64,000 nt of DNA from Deltaproteobacteria bacterium (lineage in GTDB: Bacteria > Desulfobacterota > Dissulfuribacteria > Dissulfuribacterales > DYLC01): assembly GCA_028695735.1 (NCBI GenBank), contig JAQVIJ010000006.1, positions 18,421-82,420 on the forward strand, given 5' to 3'. The notes beneath the pieces are model-generated. The model searched no databases, was not told the origin of the DNA, and saw only the letters and a list, made by a program, of their open reading frames with translations. This document shows, piece after piece, positions 8,413 to 17,140 of the stretch. A program made the translations under genes and the position numbers. The stretch's first letter is position 1, and every line of letters starts with the position of its first letter.

Positions 8413-9063
8413 ATGAGGATCATAGCTTTTGGCGATATTCACATGGAATATGCCGCATTGCAGGCTGTTTCCGGGCTTGCAAGTGCGGATATGGTAATCG
8501 TGACAGGGGATTTGACCAATTTCGGGAATCGTGAGGCCGCTCATCAAGTGATATCCGCTATTCGCAGTATGAACTCCAGGATATATGCCCAGCCGGGTAA
8601 CCTGGATGATGCCTCTGTTATGGAATATCTGAGCGAATTGGGCATAAATCTGCATGGTAAGGGTTTTTTATTTAATGGTATCGGGGTGTTCGGCGTGGGC
8701 GGCTCCAATCCTACGCCTTTCAACACGCCTACGGAATTTGCAGAAGATGAAATAGGCCGGTTGTTGAATCAAGGGCATGCTGCCGTCGCTCAGGCCAGCG
8801 TAAGGATCATGGTTCCACATGCCCCTCCCCACAACACAGCGGCTGATCTTATTCCAAACGGTATGCATGTGGGAAGCAAGGCGGTGCGTGAGTTCATAGA
8901 ACGCGTGCAGCCTGATTTCTGCCTGACTGGTCACATCCATGAAGCCCGATCAGTGGATCGAATCGGCAGGACCGTTATTCTGAACCCTGGTATGTTGGGC
9001 AAGGGCGGCTGGATAGAGCTGAACGAAAACGCAGGCGTCTGGTCCGCCTTCCTCAAGCCGTAG
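8413..9063 (+). CDS. Metallophosphoesterase (calcineurin-like, YfcE/MJ0936-type)
   Basis: 216-residue enzyme with the calcineurin-like metal motifs in order: GDIHME (7-12), GDLTNFG (about 36), GNLDD replacing the usual GNHD/GNCD (about 62), VPHAPP, and GHIHEA (about 176). It probably hydrolyses phosphodiester or phosphomonoester bonds using two metal ions; the substrate is not evident. AGGAGG precedes the ATG. It follows the hypothetical gene by 33 bases and may be co-transcribed with it. Confidence 0.85.
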   Translation: MRIIAFGDIHMEYAALQAVSGLASADMVIVTGDLTNFGNREAAHQVISAIRSMNSRIYAQPGNLDDASVMEYLSELGINLHGKGFLFNGIGVFGVGGSNPTPFNTPTEFAEDEIGRLLNQGHAAVAQASVRIMVPHAPPHNTAADLIPNGMHVGSKAVREFIERVQPDFCLTGHIHEARSVDRIGRTVILNPGMLGKGGWIELNENAGVWSAFLKP

Positions 9064-9164
9064 ATGGCGGCCATAAATATCTCTTGTGCCCTGCCGCCGC
9101 CTTCGGGCTTGTGAGAAGATTGCCGGTTTTCACGTTTATACAGGTTTGTTTCGGGTCTGATTGA

Positions 9165-12100
9165 GTGTTTACTTCTTTGATAGCCCTGCTGAAGGGAGAC
9201 AGATGTACAAGCGTCTCCGTAACAGGTATTGAAAAGGCCGCTGCAGCCTGGTGCGCGGCCCGTATCTTTCAGGATATCGGCAGGCCGTTGGTGTGGCTGA
9301 CCGGTTCTTCAAAAGAGGCTGAAAGGGTTTCCACGGACCTTGCCTGTTTTACAGAACAGCCTGTCTTGTTGTTCCCTTCTCATGAAAATCTGCCGTTTAC
9401 GCCCATTGTGCCTGCCTCTGAAACGGTCGCTCAGCGCATCTCTGTATTGTATCGTCTGACCTCAAACCGTGAGCCATTTCTGCTGGTGGCGCCGATGCAG
9501 GCCATCTGTGAGCCGACGCTGCCCAAAAAGGTCTTGGGCAGAAATGTGGAGTATCTTCTGGCAGGCGAGGAAACGGACCGGAATGCGCTGGCGTCCTGGC
9601 TGGTGAGTGCTGGCTATGAAGGCGTGCCCATTGTGCAGTCTGCCGGCCAATTCAGTGTGCGGGGCGGCATTTTCGATATTTACCCATGTAATAGCCCATT
9701 GCCTGTGCGTCTGGATTTCTTCGGGGATTTTGTGGAAGAGATGCGTTATTTCGATCCAGGGACACAGAAGTCCACTGATATGCTGACGGAGTTGACCCTT
9801 TTGCCGTGTTCGGAGCTTTTATTTGAGGATGGGCTGGTAAAAAAGGCTCAGGAGACCTTGATTCAACGGGCTCGTATTATGGATTGGCCTGCACAGAGGC
9901 TGACCGAATGGATGGAACTTCTGGATGCCCGGCGGTTCTGGGAGGGGGCACAGGCCCTGTTACCGGTCCTTTATGGAGGCAACAGCACCCTTCTCGATTA
10001 CCTGCCTGAAAATACCATGTTCCTGATGGACCGTCCTGAGGAGGTCATAGATAGTTTGTATGCCCTCTGGGAGACCGCAAGACATGCCTATGAGTCCGCT
10101 TGTGCATCGTTTCATGTGTTGTCAGAATTGCCGGATATGATTCTGCCTCCGGATGTTGTCCTCAAACGCATGAGCGCCTGTGCAAACATGCGTTTTGCAG
10201 CCATGGGCATTGAGAAAGGGCCTGAACCTGATGTCTTGCAAGACCGGCCGGCTTTCAATGCAGGCATGCCTCCGGCCCTGCATGTTGTGACATTAGATGC
10301 AGTTACGCCGGCCCTGCCTGTTCCGGCGTCCCATCATACAGGAGAAGACCTCTTGAGGCCTGTATGGGACACACTGGCTGAGTGGGCGCGAGATGGAAGG
10401 CGTGTCGCCGTGTTTGCGCGTTCCAGCCGTCATCGTGACAGACTTATGTCCCTTCTTGCCTATTATGCAGACCAGGAGCCTGCATCAGCACAGATCCCGC
10501 TGTATTCAAAAGACGAGGTCTTGAGCCAGGAACCTCCTGCCGGCGCCATATCCTTTTTTACCGGCAACCCTTCCAGAAGATTTTATCTGCCGGCTGCCGG
10601 GTTGATCGTCATTTCTGAGGAGGAGCTCTTCGGAGGTCTGCCTTCGGCAAAAGGCAGGAATCCGGCGCGAAAAGGCGTTAAAAGGACGAAACTGGCCGAC
10701 ATCGTCTCCCTTGATCTCACACCTGACAGCCTGATAGTGCACAGGGATTATGGCGTGGGTCTTTATAAAGGGTTGGTTAGAATGGAGATTCAGGGCGTCC
10801 AGGGCGAGTTCCTGCATATCGAATACAGGGAAGGCGATAAACTCTATCTGCCGGTGGATCGTCTGGGGCTTGTGCAGAGGTATGTGGGTGTCGAGGGCAG
10901 ACAGCCTATTTTGGACAAATTGGGAGGGGCGGCATGGCAGCTCACGCGCAAAAAGATCAAGAAGGCCGTTTACGAGGTGGCCCATGAATTAGTGGAGCTC
11001 TATGCCCAGCGCCAGGTTCAGGATGGCATTGCCTTTTCAGAGCCGGATGCCATGTACAGACAGTTCGAGGCGGCCTTCCCCTATGACGAGACCCCTGATC
11101 AGGCCGGCGCCATAGAGGATGTGCTCAAAGACATGCAACGGCCTCGGCCCATGGACAGGCTGATCTGCGGGGATGTGGGTTACGGCAAGACCGAGGTGGT
11201 GATGCGGGCTGCCTTCAAGGCCGTCTCAGACGGCAAACAGGTGGCGGTGCTTGTGCCCACAACCTTGCTGGCGGAACAGCATGAACGCAGCTTCAAGGCC
11301 AGATTTGAAAAATTTCCTGTGTGTATAGCCGCCCTCAACCGGCTCAAGTCCTCAAGATATATCAAGGAGACACTGGCGGGTCTGGCCGTCGGTCAGATCG
11401 ACATAGTCATTGGGACGCACAGGCTGCTGCAAAAGGATGTGCAGTTCAAGGCATTGGGGCTGCTGGTGGTGGATGAGGAGCATCGTTTTGGAGTCAAACA
11501 CAAGGAAAAACTCAAGGGCATCAAAAAGAATGTGGATTGTCTGACCCTGACCGCCACTCCCATTCCGCGCACCCTTCAACTTTCGCTTCTGGGCTTGAGG
11601 GACATCTCTGTGATCAAGACTCCGCCTCAGGATCGTCTCCCTGTCAAGACCTTTGTGGCGGAGTTTGACGATACCATCATCTCCCAGGCCATCAAAAGGG
11701 AACTGGAACGGAACGGGCAGATATTTTTTGTTCGAAACCGCATACAAGGTATTGAGCGATTGGCGGAACATGTCAGGGGCCTTGCGCCGGGTATAAGGCT
11801 GGAGGTGGCCCATGGCCAGATGGAGCCCTCCAAACTGGAGGATGTGATGATTCGGTTTGTGCGCGGAGAGATAGATTGTCTTGTTTGCACCTCCATCATA
11901 GAATCAGGCATAGATATCCCCTCTGCCAATACCATTCTCATTGACAGGGCTGATCTCTTGGGGGTAGCGGAGTTGTACCAGCTCAGGGGTCGAGTAGGAC
12001 GCTCCCTGGAGCAGGCCTATGCCTACTTCTTTGTGCCGCCTGGCGCCCATGCAGAGAAGGGTGCATTGAAGCGCATCAAGGCCGTGATGGATGCAATCTC

Positions 12101-12707
12101 CTCAGGCGGTGGTTTTACACTGGCCATGGAAGACCTGCAGATGCGAGGGGCAGGTAATATCATAGGCATGTCGCAATCCGGCCAGATAGCCGATGTGGGC
12201 TATGAGCTCTATCTGAACATACTGGAAGAGGCCGTGCAGGAGATAAAGGGGTTGCCTGTGAAAAAGGTCTTGGACCCGGAGGTCAATTTGGGAATCTCTG
12301 CCTTTATCCCTGAAGAATATTGCCCTGATATCGAAGAGAGGTTGAGATTATATCGCAGACTCAGCCGTATCGAGAGCGAAGAGGAGGCGGTGGACTTTCA
12401 GCAGGAGTTACAGGATCGTTTCGGAGAATATCCGGCGGAAGTGGAGGCACTCCTGCAGGTGATGGCCATAAAACGCCGGCTTGCCTCCATGAACTGCATC
12501 CGTTTAGACAAAAGTAAACAGAAGGAACAGGATATGCTGGTATTTACCTTTGGCCCTGAAGGGCCTGTGAATTCAGAAGGTCTTCTGTCGGCACTGCCCA
12601 GGTATAAGGGTTGGCGATTGTTGCCTGATGGTCGGTTGATGGTCCCATTGCAGGGAAAGGAATTGAGTGCAGTGCTGGAGACAGTGCATTTCATAAAAGG
12701 GCTGTGA
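9165..12707 (+). CDS. mfd: Transcription-repair coupling factor Mfd
   Basis: 1180-residue ATP-dependent translocase that removes RNA polymerase stalled at DNA lesions and recruits UvrA. Layout: N-terminal UvrB-like module (FPSHENLPFTPIVPASE near 66; GGIFDIYP near 168), RNA-polymerase-interacting region around 510-580 (DLTPDSLIVHRDYGVGLYKG), then the RecG-like motor with Walker A GDVGYGKTEV (Lys675), DEEH (770-773), TATPIPRTLQLS and QLRGRVGRS, and the C-terminal TRCF domain. Full length for the family. The start is a GTG with no obvious ribosome site, so the first residues are uncertain. Confidence 0.97.
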   Translation: MFTSLIALLKGDRCTSVSVTGIEKAAAAWCAARIFQDIGRPLVWLTGSSKEAERVSTDLACFTEQPVLLFPSHENLPFTPIVPASETVAQRISVLYRLTSNREPFLLVAPMQAICEPTLPKKVLGRNVEYLLAGEETDRNALASWLVSAGYEGVPIVQSAGQFSVRGGIFDIYPCNSPLPVRLDFFGDFVEEMRYFDPGTQKSTDMLTELTLLPCSELLFEDGLVKKAQETLIQRARIMDWPAQRLTEWMELLDARRFWEGAQALLPVLYGGNSTLLDYLPENTMFLMDRPEEVIDSLYALWETARHAYESACASFHVLSELPDMILPPDVVLKRMSACANMRFAAMGIEKGPEPDVLQDRPAFNAGMPPALHVVTLDAVTPALPVPASHHTGEDLLRPVWDTLAEWARDGRRVAVFARSSRHRDRLMSLLAYYADQEPASAQIPLYSKDEVLSQEPPAGAISFFTGNPSRRFYLPAAGLIVISEEELFGGLPSAKGRNPARKGVKRTKLADIVSLDLTPDSLIVHRDYGVGLYKGLVRMEIQGVQGEFLHIEYREGDKLYLPVDRLGLVQRYVGVEGRQPILDKLGGAAWQLTRKKIKKAVYEVAHELVELYAQRQVQDGIAFSEPDAMYRQFEAAFPYDETPDQAGAIEDVLKDMQRPRPMDRLICGDVGYGKTEVVMRAAFKAVSDGKQVAVLVPTTLLAEQHERSFKARFEKFPVCIAALNRLKSSRYIKETLAGLAVGQIDIVIGTHRLLQKDVQFKALGLLVVDEEHRFGVKHKEKLKGIKKNVDCLTLTATPIPRTLQLSLLGLRDISVIKTPPQDRLPVKTFVAEFDDTIISQAIKRELERNGQIFFVRNRIQGIERLAEHVRGLAPGIRLEVAHGQMEPSKLEDVMIRFVRGEIDCLVCTSIIESGIDIPSANTILIDRADLLGVAELYQLRGRVGRSLEQAYAYFFVPPGAHAEKGALKRIKAVMDAISSGGGFTLAMEDLQMRGAGNIIGMSQSGQIADVGYELYLNILEEAVQEIKGLPVKKVLDPEVNLGISAFIPEEYCPDIEERLRLYRRLSRIESEEEAVDFQQELQDRFGEYPAEVEALLQVMAIKRRLASMNCIRLDKSKQKEQDMLVFTFGPEGPVNSEGLLSALPRYKGWRLLPDGRLMVPLQGKELSAVLETVHFIKGL

Positions 12708-12781
12708 GGTTTTTTGTGGCAAGAGTGAGCAAATAGGTTTATTTTGAGGCATATTTTTTTATTTTTAAGCAAGGAGGTCAC

Positions 12782-14509
12782 ATGAAAGTAGTTATAGTGG
12801 GTGCGGTTGCGGCAGGGCCAAAGACCGCGTGTCGTGTCAAGAGACTGCTTCCCGATGCAGAGGTCATCTTATTGGATCAGGACGACCTCATCTCTTACGG
12901 TGGTTGCGGCATTCCCTATTTCGTGTCAGGTGATGTAAGTGATGAAAAGGAACTGCGTTCCACCAGCTACCATCTGGTGAGGGATGAGGGGTATTTTGAA
13001 AACGCCAAGGGGGTTCGGACTATTACGTCCACCCGCTGCCTCTCTATAGACAGAAAGGCCAAGGCCATAGAGGTGGAGAACCTCAAGACCGGTGAGAGAT
13101 ATACCATTCATTACGACAAGCTGGTGCTGGCCACCGGCAGTCAGCCTCGTAAACTGCCCATACCAGGAAGTGATCTAAAAGGGGTCTTTTCTGTGGCAAG
13201 CCTGCACAAGGCCATAGAGATCAAGCGTTCCATAGAAAAGGGCGAGGTCTCTCAGGCGGTTATCATCGGTGGCGGTGCCATCGGTCTTGAGATGGCAGAA
13301 GGGCTTGCGGATCTCTGGGGTATCGAGACCACAGTGCTCGAGTTCATGCCTCAGATTCTGCCTCGTATCGTAAGCCCTGTATTCGCCCGTATGGTCATGG
13401 AGCACATGAAGGAACACAATGTACAGGTGATGCCTGACGAATATGCCAAGGAGTGTGTGGCGGACGAAAACGGCCGTGTTTCCAAGGTCATCACCAACAA
13501 GCGGGAGCTGCCAGCCCAACTGGTGATTGTGGCGGCAGGGGTGCTGCCCAGGGGGGAATTGGCCAAAAATGCAGGGCTTCAGACCTCTGCAACCGGCGCC
13601 ATCGTTGTAAATCAGCGCATGCAGACCTCTGACCCTGATATCTATGCCGCAGGCGATTGCGTGGAGCTTTTGAACCTGGTCACAGGCAAAAAGGGCTATG
13701 CCCCAATGGGTTCTATTGCCAATCGTCAGGGCCGAGTGGTGGCGGACAACATCGCCGGCATTCCCAGCACCTTCAGCGGCTGCATCAACAGCTTTGTGAT
13801 GAAGATCTTCGATCTATCAGTGGGCGCTACTGGTATCAGCTTAGAGGTGGCTAATGCAGAGGGTTTTGATGCCTTTGAGGTCTTTTGTGTGCAGTCGGAT
13901 CGGGCACACTTCTTTCCCACGCAAAAGCTCATGTTTTTGAATATGGTGGTGGACAGGCGCACTCAGCGGGTCCTTGGGTTGCAGGCCCTGGGCCAGATGG
14001 GAGATGGCGTGATGGCCCGCATCAATGCAGCGGCAGGGCTTATCGAAAGACGGGCTGTAGTGAGCGATTTCAGCAACTTGGAGCTGGCCTACGCCCCACC
14101 CTTCTCCACTGCCGTGGACATCTTAAATGCCGTGGCCAATGTGGCGGACAATGTGATTGCAGGCCGCATGAGTTACATTTCGCCTTTGGAGTTTGTGGCA
14201 TGGATGAACGGCGAACAGCTACATGAGGACTGGATGGTGCTGGATTTGAGGCACGCCCGTGAATCGGAAAGATATGCAGAGACGTATAAAGACCGTTGGA
14301 TGGCCTTGCCCTATAATGAGGTAAGAAACGGTTATGCAAAACTGCCCAGAAACAAGACCTTTGTTCTGCTCTGCAACGCCGGTACGCGTGCCTATGAGGT
14401 GCAGGTATTTTTGAAAACTCAAGGGTTTCAGAATACATTGGTATTGACCGGCGGTCTCAATGTGATAAACAGATTGAATCCAGCCTGGTTATTGGAAAAT
14501 AAAAAATAA
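12782..14509 (+). CDS. FAD-dependent CoA-disulfide / persulfide reductase with C-terminal rhodanese domain
   Basis: 575-residue flavoprotein of the CoADR/Npsr group. N-terminal FAD site (VIVGAVAAGPKTA), catalytic Cys42 in SYGGCGIPYF, NAD site VIIGGGAIGLEMAE, second FAD motif YAAGDC, dimerisation domain, then a rhodanese domain from about 470 with active Cys531 in LLCNAGTRA. Members reduce CoA-disulfide, polysulfide or persulfides with NAD(P)H, so it may link sulfane sulfur to the NADH pool. The first glycine motif reads GAVAAG rather than GGVAAG. AAGGAGGT precedes the ATG. A DsbC-like gene follows 10 bases later. Confidence 0.88.
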   Translation: MKVVIVGAVAAGPKTACRVKRLLPDAEVILLDQDDLISYGGCGIPYFVSGDVSDEKELRSTSYHLVRDEGYFENAKGVRTITSTRCLSIDRKAKAIEVENLKTGERYTIHYDKLVLATGSQPRKLPIPGSDLKGVFSVASLHKAIEIKRSIEKGEVSQAVIIGGGAIGLEMAEGLADLWGIETTVLEFMPQILPRIVSPVFARMVMEHMKEHNVQVMPDEYAKECVADENGRVSKVITNKRELPAQLVIVAAGVLPRGELAKNAGLQTSATGAIVVNQRMQTSDPDIYAAGDCVELLNLVTGKKGYAPMGSIANRQGRVVADNIAGIPSTFSGCINSFVMKIFDLSVGATGISLEVANAEGFDAFEVFCVQSDRAHFFPTQKLMFLNMVVDRRTQRVLGLQALGQMGDGVMARINAAAGLIERRAVVSDFSNLELAYAPPFSTAVDILNAVANVADNVIAGRMSYISPLEFVAWMNGEQLHEDWMVLDLRHARESERYAETYKDRWMALPYNEVRNGYAKLPRNKTFVLLCNAGTRAYEVQVFLKTQGFQNTLVLTGGLNVINRLNPAWLLENKK

Positions 14510-14519
14510 GGAGCGATTT

Positions 14520-15254
14520 ATGAATCGTAAGTCAAGTGTGGTTTTGATCCTGGTGTCTCTTGTTTTGTGTTGTTCCACTGCCTTTGCCCAGTGTCCGCCC
14601 AAAGATGCGTTGCAGAAGGCTGTGGAGGTCGCCTTCAAACAGAATGATGTCAAGGTAGTGAACGTGACTCAAGGGTTGGTGCCGGGCCTGTGCGATGTGG
14701 AGGTGGAACAGAGGGGCCAGAAACGCATGGTTTATACGGATTCCACAGGCCAATACCTCATAGCAGGTCAGGTGCTCAAGGCCTCTGATGGCACCAATCT
14801 CACACAAGAGGCGGTTTCCAACCTCAATCGTCTGAGTGTGATGGAGATCGCACAGTTGGACAAGTTTGTGGCCTTTACTGACGGTAACAAGGGTAAGGTG
14901 GTGTATTTAGTGACCGACCCCCAGTGCCCTTACTGCCAGAAGGCAGAGGCGATTTTGAGCGAGCTGGTCAAAAAGGGTGAGGTTCAGGTGAAATACATCC
15001 TCATGCCCCTGCCGTTTCACAAGGGCGCAAAGGAGGAGAGTGTCTCCATTATCTGTGACAAAAAGGCCATAGAAGGCCTGAGGTCCCGTTACCGTTCTGA
15101 AAATCAGTGTGGGGAGGGCATCAAGAAGATAGACGACGGCATAGCCTTTTTGCAGCAAAAGGGCATAACAGCCACACCCACCTATATCTTTACGGACGGC
15201 CGTTTTCAGTCGGGTGTCTTGGATGAAAATCAACTAAAACAAAAGCTGAAATAG
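14520..15254 (+). CDS. Periplasmic thiol-disulfide isomerase, DsbC/DsbG-like
   Basis: 244 residues with a signal peptide (hydrophobic 8-22, cleavage after AFA). A short N-terminal dimerisation-like domain precedes a thioredoxin fold with CPYC (Cys136/Cys139) and a late cis-Pro loop TATPTYIF. Two further Cys (CDKK and NQCGEG) match the structural disulfide of DsbC. It would shuffle wrong disulfides in exported proteins and needs a DsbD/CcdA-like electron donor, which is not in the window. Tightly linked downstream of the persulfide-reductase-like gene, so the two may share a sulfur or redox role. Confidence 0.85.
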   Translation: MNRKSSVVLILVSLVLCCSTAFAQCPPKDALQKAVEVAFKQNDVKVVNVTQGLVPGLCDVEVEQRGQKRMVYTDSTGQYLIAGQVLKASDGTNLTQEAVSNLNRLSVMEIAQLDKFVAFTDGNKGKVVYLVTDPQCPYCQKAEAILSELVKKGEVQVKYILMPLPFHKGAKEESVSIICDKKAIEGLRSRYRSENQCGEGIKKIDDGIAFLQQKGITATPTYIFTDGRFQSGVLDENQLKQKLK

Positions 15255-15266
15255 GAGGAGACAGCC

Positions 15267-16562
15267 ATGGCTGACATGAAACAGATGTACAAAACCATCA
15301 TAGGCGATCACTTCCCCAGCGAGATGCGCATATCATTCGGTGATACAACCCTGCTCTATCGCAAGCGCACCTGGACCTTTCCCAATGAAAAGACAGGTCA
15401 GCTTGAGGAGCGCGGGGTGCGGTATGGTGAAAACCCTGATCAGGAGGCCGCCCTCTATGAACTGGTAAACGGCAATCTGGTCTTGGGAGGCTGTGCCTAT
15501 ATCGAGCCTGGCCTTGGTCTGGTAAGCGCCATAGATGAAAAGGCCATGTTGCAATCCGGCAAACATCCAGGCAAGATAAACCTCACTGACATCGACAACT
15601 CATTAAATATCCTGAAGTTTTTGATGACAAAACCTGCGGCTGTCATAGTCAAGCACAACAACCCGTGCGGCGTGGCCTATGGCGATACCATGGAAAAGGC
15701 CTTCACTCGCGCCCTGCGTGCAGATCGAGTGGCTGCCTTTGGTGGTTGTGTGTCTGTGAACAGGCCAGTGGATAAGGCCCTGGCAGAGGCCCTGGCTGCC
15801 CAGTATCTGGAGGTGGTGTGCGCCCCTGGTTTTGAGGAAGGCGCCGTAAATATCCTGGCTAGGAAGAAGAACCTGCGCATCATAGAGATACGGCGCATAG
15901 AGCAGTTGGCCATGTACTGGGACAAGCGGTTTGTGGATTTCAAGAGCCTCATTGACGGCGGCATCATTCTTCAGCAGTCCCCTGTAAACCGCATCAAGAC
16001 CAAGGCAGATCTCAAGCCAGCCGAGTGTGAATACCAGGGAAAGGTCTATAAAATCAAGCGGTTGCCCACAGAAAAGGAGTATGAGGACATCATCTTCGGT
16101 TGGGCGGTGGAACAGGGTATCACCTCCAATTCTGTCATATATGTCAAGGATGGCGTGACCGTTGGGATTGGGACTGGTGAGCAGGATCGCGTAGGTGTGG
16201 CGGAGATAGCGGTTTATAAGGCCTATACCAAGTATGCCGACATCCTGTGTTATGACAGACTGGGCATTCCATATAAAGAACTGGAGCTCAAGGCAGAAAA
16301 GGGCGACAAGGCGGCTCAGGAACAAAAGCAGGAGATCGATGAACAGACTCGCAAGGACAGGGCAGGGCTACCGGGTTCTGTTATGGTCTCGGATGCCTTT
16401 TTCCCCTTTAGAGACGGCGTGGATGTGGGGATTCGGCAGGGTGTGGGTGCCATTGTACACCCAGGTGGTTCTCTAAGGGATTGGGAGGCCATAGAGGCCT
16501 GCAATGAGGCGAATCCACCGGTTGCCATGGTGTTTACAGGCCAGAGGGCGTTTAAGCACTGA
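15267..16562 (+). CDS. Phosphoribosylaminoimidazolecarboxamide (AICAR) formyltransferase, stand-alone form
   Basis: 431-residue enzyme of late purine synthesis. It matches the AICAR transformylase half of bifunctional PurH: RYGENPDQEAALYE near 52, catalytic Lys129-His130 in VKHNNPCGVAYG, TSNSVIYVKDG, SDAFFPFRDGVD and the C-terminal VFTGQRAFKH. The N-terminal IMP-cyclohydrolase (MGS-fold) domain of PurH is absent, so ring closure must be done by another protein; databases often call such proteins 'IMP cyclohydrolase'. AGGAGG precedes the ATG, 12 bases after the dsbC-like gene. Distinct in function from its neighbours. Confidence 0.87.
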   Translation: MADMKQMYKTIIGDHFPSEMRISFGDTTLLYRKRTWTFPNEKTGQLEERGVRYGENPDQEAALYELVNGNLVLGGCAYIEPGLGLVSAIDEKAMLQSGKHPGKINLTDIDNSLNILKFLMTKPAAVIVKHNNPCGVAYGDTMEKAFTRALRADRVAAFGGCVSVNRPVDKALAEALAAQYLEVVCAPGFEEGAVNILARKKNLRIIEIRRIEQLAMYWDKRFVDFKSLIDGGIILQQSPVNRIKTKADLKPAECEYQGKVYKIKRLPTEKEYEDIIFGWAVEQGITSNSVIYVKDGVTVGIGTGEQDRVGVAEIAVYKAYTKYADILCYDRLGIPYKELELKAEKGDKAAQEQKQEIDEQTRKDRAGLPGSVMVSDAFFPFRDGVDVGIRQGVGAIVHPGGSLRDWEAIEACNEANPPVAMVFTGQRAFKH

Positions 16563-16597
16563 TTGACCATTATTTCATTTTTAATTAAATCTCCTGG

Positions 16598-16709
16598 GGC
16601 GGCAGCGGTGAAGCATTTGTTCCATGCGTCGCATAACTGCCCTCCATGGCAGTATGCGCCGCCGGCGCCCTCGTGGCGCCTATTCCACAAACACTCCACC
16701 ACTGCCGCC
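16598..16709 (+). repeat. Family J three-way-junction repeat, G subtype, left arm of composite A
   Basis: Outer stem GGCGGCAGCGGTGAAG with CTCCACCACTGCCGCC, extended by CATTTGT/ACAAACA. First arm GCGTCGCAT/ATGCGCCGC (one mismatch) topped by CTGCC/GGCAG. Second arm GGCGCC-CTCGT-GGCGCC. It overlaps the 3' end and stop of the short minus-strand reading frame. Confidence 0.85.
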
Positions 16710-16895
16710 CTTTTCGTCCCTGCAGAACTCCATGTTCATAACGGGTTCCCTATCCATTCCTGATGTAATTCCACAGATAACGGATTGACCTGCTGGAATA
16801 GTGAACCTACCCTTCTGATAATAAAAAACGCTGGTTGAACCGTCACTTCTGCCAATAAAAATCGTAGAATTGGCCTTTATCCTCATGTTAACCAA
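16680..16895 (-). CDS. Short reading frame in the core of composite A (71 residues)
   Basis: A TTG start at 16895 gives 71 residues; an in-frame stop lies just upstream, and an ATG three codons in is an alternative. The segments KANSTIFIGR, AGQSVI and PVMNM-FCRDEKGGSG-VFVE are also encoded, with several silent changes, in the decayed core at 63133-63301. That conservation suggests it was once translated. The last 13 codons or so come from the J unit itself. It may be the C-terminal remnant of a larger protein; the family is unknown. Confidence 0.35.
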   Translation of the reverse strand: MVNMRIKANSTIFIGRSDGSTSVFYYQKGRFTIPAGQSVICGITSGMDREPVMNMEFCRDEKGGSGGVFVE

Positions 16896-17027
16896 AATTC
16901 AAAGTATGTGCTGGGTTAACATATCGTTTACGATTGGGTTTGGGTTTTCTTGAAGGGTGTTAACCAAAGTCCAAAGGGTCTATGTCTTTTTTAAGCGGCT
17001 TCTGAGGTAGGATGTGGAGGTGGGGAG

Positions 17028-17140
17028 GGGCGAGGGCAGTCGGTGTTTGTGGAATAGGCGCCACGAGGGCGCCGGCCCCACATTACCGCCAAGGAGGGCG
17101 GTTATGTGGGGCATGGAACAAATACCGGCTGTCCTCGCCC
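17028..17140 (-). repeat. Family J three-way-junction repeat, C subtype, right arm of composite A
   Basis: Outer stem GGGCGAGGGCAGTCGG with CCGGCTGTCCTCGCCC, extended by TGTTTGT/ACAAATA. Arm GGCGCC-ACGAG-GGCGCC; arm GCCCCACAT/ATGTGGGGC topped by CCGCC/GGCGG. Same layout as the left arm but with different paired bases. Confidence 0.85.

Larger units (their letters stand above)
16598..17140. mobile_element. Composite J element A: two inverted J units around a core
   Basis: A 543-bp unit bounded by two roughly 112-nt family J structures in opposite orientation (16598-16709 and 17028-17140). The core holds a short reading frame on the minus strand and a duplicated motif GTTAACCAAA near 16889 and 16959. 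The reverse complement of 62945-63383 aligns with it from end to end, core included, so the composite has been copied as one unit. No transposase is present, so any movement would need a helper in trans. It fills most of the gap between the AICAR transformylase and the secreted protein gene. Confidence 0.75.

Noticed and set aside
16598..17140. Integron attC sites
   Set aside because: The J units are structured like attC sites, but the required RYYYAAC and GTTRRRY boxes are not found at the ends and no integrase is present.
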